NCBI GenBank assembly: GCA_001701075.1
Contig: DAAK01000062.1
Span: forward strand, 214 to 14,067
Length of the DNA: 13,854 nucleotides
DNA from: Bacteroidales bacterium GP3
GTDB lineage: Bacteria > Bacteroidota > Bacteroidia > Bacteroidales > Muribaculaceae
Direction: 5' to 3'
Both the position numbers and the translations under genes were made by a program. This document shows, one piece after another, positions 6,803-11,491 of the stretch; positions within the stretch are counted from its first letter, which is position 1; each line of letters starts with the position of its first letter. The notes below the pieces were generated by a model. That model was not told the DNA's origin. It ran no database searches and was given only the letters and a program-made list of their open reading frames with translations.

Positions 6803-6955
6803 TTATTGCCAATCATCTTTTAAGATAAAATCAAAAAGTCCGGTAAAGTAGATTCCATTGTCATCTGTGTATGGCATTATATCAGCTGCCACAACAACGG
6901 TCACCCAGAACAAAACAAGAAATCGATTCTCAGTTAGTGCGAAAAACTTATCCAT
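6803..6955 (-). CDS. Possible 50-residue small membrane protein
   Basis: An ATG-started frame of 50 codons ending in TAA, between the Abi gene (44 bp downstream of its stop) and the TPR regulator. The product opens MDKFFALTENRFLVLFWVTV, continues with a hydrophobic stretch to residue ~27, and ends in a polar and aromatic tail (MPYTDDNGIYFTGLFDFILK, then DDWQ). It would make a single-pass membrane peptide. Codon choice looks ordinary for the neighbourhood, but a frame of this length can arise by chance, and no specific promoter was seen. I do not recognise a family. Location on the same strand suggests co-transcription with the Abi gene or the regulator. Confidence 0.45.
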   Translation of the reverse strand: MDKFFALTENRFLVLFWVTVVVAADIMPYTDDNGIYFTGLFDFILKDDWQ

Positions 6956-6999
6956 GGAAATACCTATTGGCTCTTCCGCTTAAGTAAACTTCCTCCACT

Positions 7000-7914
7000 T
7001 CAATGCCGGGATTTCGTATTTTGAGATTTCCAAAGCAATTCATCATTCCAGTTGTTAGGAAATCCCATTGGCTTTGTATCAACATTTGGATATTTCTCCA
7101 ATAATTGTCGGAAACGAGATGCAAATGTATTTTGAGGATTTACAGTCTGCAAAAAGTACAATATTATAGACAAAATATAATATACTCTTTTCGTGTCATT
7201 TGGAATTGCTATAAAAGGCAACAACGCATGACGAGGCACTTTAGGATTGATACTCAATTTTCGATTCCAAAGTCTACTATGATGTGCACAAATATTACGC
7301 ACATAGACTATTGCATGGAGCCAGGATTCCATTACAGTATCTGAAAGCCCATAAAAACGTGCGACTTGCCGTCTTGCTTTTCCTGCCCTCAAATATCTAT
7401 ACATCATAGATAATGTTCCGAATGAACTTATCTCAAATGTCATCCAACTGGGAGGAAATGTGTTGCCATATTTTTTCTGGAAACCTACGATTGCCTCATC
7501 ATCACTTCGATGAAGTTCAGATTTTAGATTTGATAGAAGACCAGCATGCCGGCTGCTATTTCTGAAGTTTTTTGAGTCCTCAAACCAATATATTCCGGAA
7601 TATTCTCCTATTATGAGGGATAATTGGGTGCGAATAGACACTTCAATTTTCTCAAGTTCAGAACAAATTAATTTCCTCAATTCTGAATCAAATTTATAAA
7701 GAGAATATGCATCTTCGAAATAAGATTGTTCCTTAAACTTCCGTTGACCCGCTACCCTAAAAGGCATCAAATAACTTTTCAATCTAAAAAGACTGATGTT
7801 GTCAAGAATATGTTTAGCTTTGCTCTCATCTTTAAATGAAAGTCCGTCCTCCTTCAAGAGATCAATCTGTTGGGATACAGATAACTGAGGTTTGTTATAT
7901 TGAGGTAAGTCCAT
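7000..7914 (-). CDS. Abi_2 family (AbiD/AbiF-like) HEPN protein, possible abortive infection
   Basis: A 304-residue protein with the features of the Abi_2 family: an N-terminal QQIDLLKEDGLSF block (15-27) with LFRLKSYLMPFR (42-53), YKFDSELRKLICSELEKIEVSIR (73-95), and PPSWMTFEISSFGTLSMMY (154-172). The segment VYVRNICAHHSRLWNR (203-218) contains the HEPN-type R-x4-H motif (R206, H211) expected of a metal-independent RNase. Family members are known from abortive phage-infection systems; RNA cleavage upon infection is the presumed mode, but phage defence here is inference. Length is normal and the gene looks intact. It lies between rpoD and the TPR regulator, with its own promoter and a structured leader, so it is probably separately controlled. 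No antitoxin or methyltransferase is adjacent. Confidence 0.85.
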   Translation of the reverse strand: MDLPQYNKPQLSVSQQIDLLKEDGLSFKDESKAKHILDNISLFRLKSYLMPFRVAGQRKFKEQSYFEDAYSLYKFDSELRKLICSELEKIEVSIRTQLSLIIGEYSGIYWFEDSKNFRNSSRHAGLLSNLKSELHRSDDEAIVGFQKKYGNTFPPSWMTFEISSFGTLSMMYRYLRAGKARRQVARFYGLSDTVMESWLHAIVYVRNICAHHSRLWNRKLSINPKVPRHALLPFIAIPNDTKRVYYILSIILYFLQTVNPQNTFASRFRQLLEKYPNVDTKPMGFPNNWNDELLWKSQNTKSRH

Positions 7915-7968
7915 AAAAAAATAAAAACTTACCCTGAGCGCGCTGTTCTTAAGGGAAGCGGGGTAAGT
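7904..7968 (-). promoter_or_regulatory. Two-state leader of the Abi gene (terminator or start-codon hairpin)
   Basis: The leader holds three matching 7-8 base elements. In the leftward transcript, ACTTACCC (7968-7961) can pair with GGGTAAGT (7934-7927); inner pairing CGCT/AGCG extends the stem, and TTTTATTTTTTT follows, which makes an intrinsic terminator just before ATG 7914. The same middle element can instead pair as GGTAAGT with ACTTACC at 7910-7904, inside codons 2-4, enclosing the start codon in a 16-base loop. The two pairings exclude each other. Because the promoter lies upstream, the hairpin belongs to the leader and is not simply the rpoD terminator. The function as a switch is inference. 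Confidence 0.5.
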
Positions 7969-7977
7969 ATGTTAATG

Positions 7978-8009
7978 CAAAATTAATCAATTTTTTTCAA
8001 ATACGCAAA
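7978..8009 (-). promoter_or_regulatory. Promoter of the Abi gene
   Basis: Read leftward: TTTG at 8009-8006, a 20-bp spacer, then TAATTTTG at 7985-7978, matching the Bacteroides-type -33/-7 pattern. Transcription would start near 7974, about 60 nt ahead of ATG 7914. The promoter sits between the rpoD terminator and the leader hairpin. Confidence 0.65.
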
Positions 8010-8024
8010 TTTATTTTCGTCAAT

Positions 8025-8066
8025 AAAAAATCGGGACTCTGGCTTTTGGCTTGAGTTCCGATTTTT
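8025..8066 (-). terminator. Intrinsic terminator of rpoD
   Basis: Stem AATCGGGACTC (from 8029) against GAGTTCCGATT (to 8063), with one mismatch and further inner GC pairing (GGC/GCC) around TTTT. It is flanked by A6 on the left and T5 on the right, so the leftward transcript ends in a run of six T. It starts 29 bp after the rpoD stop. Confidence 0.8.
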
Positions 8067-8094
8067 GATATTGGGAAAAAATTATTATGCTCTT

Positions 8095-8955
8095 TTATTC
8101 GCCGAGATAGCTTTTCAGAAGTTTGCTCTTTTGGCCTTTGAGGCGTCGGATAGCCTTTTCCTTGATCTGACGCACACGTTCGCGTGTGAGGTCGAACTTA
8201 GCGCCGATCTCTTCAAGAGTCATTTCCTGGCAACCGATACCGAAGAACATCTTGATAATTTCACGCTCACGGTCGTAAAGCTGACGCAGTGCACGGTCTA
8301 CCTCCTTTGAGAGGGATTCCTGGGTGAGGGATGCATCGGCACTTGGGCTGTCATCGTTAGGAAGGACATCCAAAAGGGAATTGTCTTCGCCTTCTACGAA
8401 AGGAGCGTCGACAGAAATGTGACGGCCACTCACCTTGAGAGTGTCGGAAATCTTGTCGACTGGAATGTCGAGGCGTTCAGCGAGTTCTTCAGGAGAAGGA
8501 CGGCGTTCATTTTCTTGCTCAAACTTAGAAAGCTCCTTGCTTATCTTGTTGAGTGAACCTACCTGGTTGAGGGGGAGACGCACGATACGGCTTTGCTCTG
8601 CAAGAGCCTGCAGGATCGACTGGCGAATCCACCAAACGGCGTAGGAAATGAATTTAAAACCTCTTGTCTCATCAAATTTTTGGGCTGCACGAATCAGACC
8701 AAGGTTTCCTTCGTTGATGAGGTCCGGGAGGCTGAGTCCTTGATTCTGGTACTGCTTAGCCACCGACACCACGAAACGAAGATTCGCCTTAGTGAGTTTT
8801 TCAAGTGCTGCGTGGTCACCTTTCTTGATGCGCTGAGCGAGCTCGACTTCCTCTGCTACTGAGATTAGTTCTTCGCGACCTATCTCCTGGAGGTACTTAT
8901 CGAGCGATGCGCTTTCACGATTGGTGATTGACTTAGTTATCTTTAATTGTCTCAT
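8095..8955 (-). CDS. rpoD: Primary sigma factor RpoD (sigma-70/SigA)
   Basis: A 286-residue housekeeping sigma factor, the usual length in Bacteroidota, without the long region 1.1 of enterobacteria. ATG 8955 is chosen because the product begins MRQLKITKSITNRE, the familiar start of this family; 18 upstream codons would overlap the promoter. Region 1.2 lies at ~15-48 (SASLDKYLQEIGREELI), region 2 at ~52-122 (DLINEGNLGLIRAAQKFD, FKFISYAVWWIRQSI), region 3 at ~131-205, and region 4 at ~218-272 with the HTH MTLEEIGAKFDLTRERVRQIKEKAI. It directs RNA polymerase to the TTTG/TAnnTTTG promoters seen in this window. It has its own promoter and terminator and is monocistronic. Confidence 0.97.
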   Translation of the reverse strand: MRQLKITKSITNRESASLDKYLQEIGREELISVAEEVELAQRIKKGDHAALEKLTKANLRFVVSVAKQYQNQGLSLPDLINEGNLGLIRAAQKFDETRGFKFISYAVWWIRQSILQALAEQSRIVRLPLNQVGSLNKISKELSKFEQENERRPSPEELAERLDIPVDKISDTLKVSGRHISVDAPFVEGEDNSLLDVLPNDDSPSADASLTQESLSKEVDRALRQLYDREREIIKMFFGIGCQEMTLEEIGAKFDLTRERVRQIKEKAIRRLKGQKSKLLKSYLGE

Positions 8956-8978
8956 ATGTAAGCTTACACAAATTATTG

Positions 8979-9009
8979 CAAAGTTAATAATAAATTTTGG
9001 ATTATGCAA
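8979..9009 (-). promoter_or_regulatory. Promoter of rpoD
   Basis: Read leftward: TTG at 9009-9007, a 20-bp spacer, then TAACTTTG at 8986-8979. The start point near 8975 gives a leader of about 20 nt. An 11-bp inverted repeat (AATTATTGCAA at 8971-8981, TTGCAATAATT at 9036-9046) brackets it. Confidence 0.6.
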
Positions 9010-9053
9010 GTTTTTAGGGTGAAACTTAAATAAGCTTGCAATAATTAAACGAA

Positions 9054-9091
9054 AAAGAAACGCGTCCGGTTTCAGACGGGCGCGTTTCTTT
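9054..9091 (-). terminator. Intrinsic terminator of the HtrA gene
   Basis: Perfect 11-bp stem, AAAGAAACGCG (9054-9064) against CGCGTTTCTTT (9081-9091), extended by CCG/CGG after one mismatch, with a short loop. It begins 37 bp after the protease stop codon, upstream of the rpoD promoter. A and T runs on both sides would let it act in both directions. Confidence 0.85.
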
Positions 9092-9128
9092 CAATTATTT
9101 AACGTTGTAGAGAATCTGACGCCTATTT

Positions 9129-10634
9129 TTACTCGGCAAGGTTGACAGCGTAGTATCCTTTCTTGCCATTGGAATAGATACCTTTCAGGATCATCACCTT
9201 GTCTTCGGAGTCATCCTTCATGATGCGGTTGTAGATATTCTCTACGTCCTCGCTCGACTTCACCGGGCGGTCGTTGATCTCGATGATTATGAAACCTTCC
9301 TTCACTCCGGCATTCTTGAACGGGCCACCCTTCAAGCCGGTCACCTTCACGCCATTGCTGATGCCAAGCTCCTTAAGAGTGTCGCTGTTGAGCTTCATGA
9401 AAGCGCAACCGATTTCTGAGAAGTCACCCTTCTTGGTGATGGCTGTGTCGCCCTGAGTGTTGCGCAGGGTTGCCTTCTTGGTGATCTTCTTGTTGTCGCG
9501 ATAATAGGACACAGTGATTTCCTGACCCGGGCGATACTTGGCGAGCTGCTCGTGGAGCTCAGGGAGATTCTTGATTTCAGTGCCGTTGATAGCCACGATC
9601 ACGTCATCTTCCTGAAGGTCGAGTTCCTTCGCTGTGCTTCTGTCTGCAACACCTGCTACGAGTACACCCGACTTGGTGGCAGTGATACCTTTCTCTTTAG
9701 CAATTTCTGCTGTCAGATCTGCAACTGAAATACCAAGGACTGCTCTCTGCACTGTGCCATATTCACGAAGGTCAGCCACAACTTTTGCCATGATGGTAGT
9801 AGGAATGGCGAAAGAGAACCCGGTGTAGGAGCCAGTGTTGGAGTAAATAGCGGCGTTAATGCCCACGAGCTCACCGTTAAGATTTACGAGAGCACCACCG
9901 GAGTTGCCGGGGTTCAACGCAGCATCAGTCTGGATGAAAGCTTCGATTCCCATTCTGTTTTTTCTGTGGGAATCAGCTCCAAGACTGCGGGCCTTGGCAC
10001 TTACGATACCTGCTGTAACTGTAGAATTGAATCCAAATGGATTGCCTACTGCAAGCACCCATTCGCCGAGTCGGAGGTTTTCTGAATCTCCTACCTTGAT
10101 AGCCTTAAGACCTTTTGCGTCGATCTTGATTAGGGCAAGGTCGGTAGATTCATCAGTTCCGATGACGCGTGCCTCATATGTAGAATTGTCATTAAGAAGC
10201 ACCTCAAGGCTGTCTGCTCCGTCAACGACATGGTTGTTTGTCACAATATATCCATCTTCGCTCAGGATTACACCTGATCCGAGACCGCTCTGAACGGGTT
10301 CGCTTTTCTTCTGGCGTTGCTGTGGTTGTTGCTGGCGCTGTTGAGGACCAAAGAAGAAATCGAACATTCCGAATGGATCCATATATCCACCCTGGTTTCC
10401 GCCGTATTGCTGGCTGCGGTCGACGAAGCTTTTGATGCAAACGACAGAATTGACAGTGCTCTCAGCTGCTTTAGTGAAGTCTGTCTCGAATGAAGGGGCT
10501 CTTGAGATGGTGATAAACTCAGGCTCGTTGGCCTGTGAGTGATTAGAGTTAGCGACGGTGTTGCTGTATACCATGCCTGCAGCCGGAATCATAACCGCTG
10601 CAGCAGTCGCTGCTACAAGATACTTTACTTTCAT
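9129..10634 (-). CDS. degP: HtrA/DegP-family periplasmic serine protease
   Basis: A 501-residue Do/DegQ-type protease and chaperone for misfolded envelope proteins. An N-terminal signal segment (residues 1-~25, MKVKYLVAATAAAVMIPAAG) directs it to the periplasm. The trypsin-like domain carries the triad H135 (TNNHVVDGAD), D165 (STDLALIKID) and S245 (NPGNSGGALVN). A glutamine-rich insertion (98-108) in the LA-loop region follows FDFFFGPQQ. Two PDZ domains follow, ~295-385 (LGISVADL, DVIVAINGTEI) and ~405-485 (GCAFMKL, GFIIIEINDRPV). Length and layout are normal and the triad is complete. It is leftward, divergent from the NlpC/P60 lipoprotein gene, and ends at a strong terminator. Envelope stress control is usual in the family, but no ECF-type promoter could be recognised here. 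Confidence 0.95.
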   Translation of the reverse strand: MKVKYLVAATAAAVMIPAAGMVYSNTVANSNHSQANEPEFITISRAPSFETDFTKAAESTVNSVVCIKSFVDRSQQYGGNQGGYMDPFGMFDFFFGPQQRQQQPQQRQKKSEPVQSGLGSGVILSEDGYIVTNNHVVDGADSLEVLLNDNSTYEARVIGTDESTDLALIKIDAKGLKAIKVGDSENLRLGEWVLAVGNPFGFNSTVTAGIVSAKARSLGADSHRKNRMGIEAFIQTDAALNPGNSGGALVNLNGELVGINAAIYSNTGSYTGFSFAIPTTIMAKVVADLREYGTVQRAVLGISVADLTAEIAKEKGITATKSGVLVAGVADRSTAKELDLQEDDVIVAINGTEIKNLPELHEQLAKYRPGQEITVSYYRDNKKITKKATLRNTQGDTAITKKGDFSEIGCAFMKLNSDTLKELGISNGVKVTGLKGGPFKNAGVKEGFIIIEINDRPVKSSEDVENIYNRIMKDDSEDKVMILKGIYSNGKKGYYAVNLAE

Positions 10635-10698
10635 TTGTCGTATTGGTTGGTTTTGTCTTTTTTATTGAATCTATGGTAATAAGTGCGCAGGGAACTAT

Positions 10699-10728
10699 CA
10701 AATATTACTGGCCATGTGCCCTACACAA
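10699..10728 (-). promoter_or_regulatory. Tentative promoter of the HtrA gene
   Basis: Read leftward: TTG at 10728-10726, a 19-bp spacer, then AATATTTG at 10706-10699, one mismatch from TAnnTTTG. The leader would be about 60 nt. The match is weaker than at the other genes of this window. Confidence 0.35.
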
Positions 10729-10768
10729 TCATTAAACAACAAATATGACTCCAATAGTGTCGGATGGT

Positions 10769-10795
10769 TTATCTTTTTAATTATATTTAAGATAA
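10769..10795. repeat. Inverted repeat in the HtrA-NlpC divergent region
   Basis: TTATCTT (10769-10775) and AAGATAA (10789-10795) are perfect 7-bp inverted copies around 13 A/T bases. It lies midway between the two divergent promoters and could be an operator; the high A/T content makes chance occurrence possible. Confidence 0.35.
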
Positions 10796-10812
10796 GTGAG
10801 AATGAAATGAAA

Positions 10813-10830
10813 AAAGTATTAAAATACTTT
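10813..10830. promoter_or_regulatory. 18-bp palindrome overlapping the -33 box of the NlpC/P60 gene
   Basis: AAAGTATTAAAATACTTT has perfect 8-bp arms around AA. Its last three bases are the TTT of the TTTG -33 element at 10828-10831. Binding here would compete with RNA polymerase, so a repressor site is the likeliest reading (inference). Confidence 0.45.
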
Positions 10831-10858
10831 GAAAAATTCTTACAAATGAGTAAATTTG
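10828..10858 (+). promoter_or_regulatory. Promoter of the NlpC/P60 gene, almost leaderless
   Basis: TTTG (10828-10831), a 19-bp spacer and TAAATTTG (10851-10858) match the Bacteroides-type consensus perfectly. The -7 box ends only 4 bp before ATG 10863, so the transcript should begin at or within a base or two of the start codon. Confidence 0.7.
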
Positions 10859-10862
10859 CGTT

Positions 10863-11408
10863 ATGAAACGAATTTTCCATAATACACTACGAATATTGGT
10901 GATTGTGTTGTCGCTGACAGCACTGTCATCCTGCCACAGCTCTAAAAAGAGCAAAAGCGAATTTTATGATTCTCAGATTGAGAAGATTAAGCACGAGAAA
11001 AAGGATAAGGACAAAAATGACAATATATCCGGCACAAGAAAAAAGATTGTGAAGGAAGCATATGATTGGGTTGGGACGCCTTATGCTTATGGCCGACAGG
11101 AAAAGGGGATTGCCACTGACTGTTCTGGAATGGTGATGGTGATCTATGATAAAGTGACCGGAGCCAAGCTTCCGAGAAACAGTGCAAAACAATCGGAGTT
11201 CTGCAAACAGCTTAAAGAGAAGGACGTGAAACCGGCTGACCTATGTTTTTTCGCAACAGGAAAGGATCCAAGCAAGGTCTCTCACGTCGGAATAATGGTA
11301 GATGATAAGAATTTCATTCATGCCTCTACAAAAGGAGTTGTGATTTCTGACATCACCCAGCCATACTATGTCAGGACTTTCATTTGCTTCGGACGGGTAC
11401 CAGAATGA
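10863..11408 (+). CDS. NlpC/P60-family cell-wall hydrolase, lipoprotein
   Basis: A 181-residue lipoprotein: hydrophobic signal (residues ~8-20) and lipobox ALSSC with C24 as acylated cysteine. A lysine-rich, charged linker (28-60) precedes an NlpC/P60 domain (~61-178) with catalytic C87 (ATDCSGMVM), H141 (VSHVGIMVDD) and third-position H153 (FIHAST). Enzymes of this family cleave gamma-D-glutamyl-diamino acid bonds in peptidoglycan peptides; the protein is expected at the membrane facing the periplasm. ATG 10863 is the only start that gives the signal, although the promoter box ends just 4 bp before it. It is divergent from the HtrA gene and precedes dnaE by 83 bp with no terminator between, so read-through into dnaE is likely. 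Confidence 0.93.
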   Translation: MKRIFHNTLRILVIVLSLTALSSCHSSKKSKSEFYDSQIEKIKHEKKDKDKNDNISGTRKKIVKEAYDWVGTPYAYGRQEKGIATDCSGMVMVIYDKVTGAKLPRNSAKQSEFCKQLKEKDVKPADLCFFATGKDPSKVSHVGIMVDDKNFIHASTKGVVISDITQPYYVRTFICFGRVPE

Positions 11409-11419
11409 TAACTAACAAT

Positions 11420-11482
11420 GATTAACGATTAACGATTAACGATTAACGATTAATGATCAACGATTAACGATTAACGATCAAC
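11420..11482. repeat. Nine tandem copies of a 7-bp unit GATTAAC
   Basis: Nine head-to-tail heptamers: GATTAAC x4, GATTAAT, GATCAAC, GATTAAC x2, GATCAAC. They fill most of the gap between the NlpC/P60 gene and dnaE and end 9 bp before the dnaE start codon. Because seven is not a multiple of three, TAA appears in all three rightward frames. The variants differ only by C/T changes. Copy number could vary by slippage. Confidence 0.95.
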
Positions 11483-11491
11483 GCAAAACAT

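Noticed and set aside
6682..6816. N-terminal extension of the TPR regulator from ATG 6816
   Set aside because: It would bury the lipoprotein signal at residues 46-62 and overlaps the 50-codon frame; ATG 6681 gives a typical lipoprotein start.
8956..9009. 18-residue N-terminal extension of RpoD
   Set aside because: It runs through the promoter -7 box; the family normally starts MRQLKI as at ATG 8955.
9859..10293. 144-codon rightward frame opposite the HtrA gene
   Set aside because: It lies fully antisense to the protease catalytic domain, has a composition typical of a shadow frame (rich in S, P, R) and no promoter or recognisable motif.
10863..11192. Leftward frames opposite the NlpC/P60 gene (88 and 66 codons)
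   Set aside because: Both are antisense to a well-supported lipoprotein gene and show no independent coding signs.
11420..11482. Heptamer array considered as a CRISPR or replication-origin iteron set
   Set aside because: Units are contiguous with no spacers, so not CRISPR; no DnaA boxes, replication initiator gene or AT-rich unwinding pattern beside it supports an origin.
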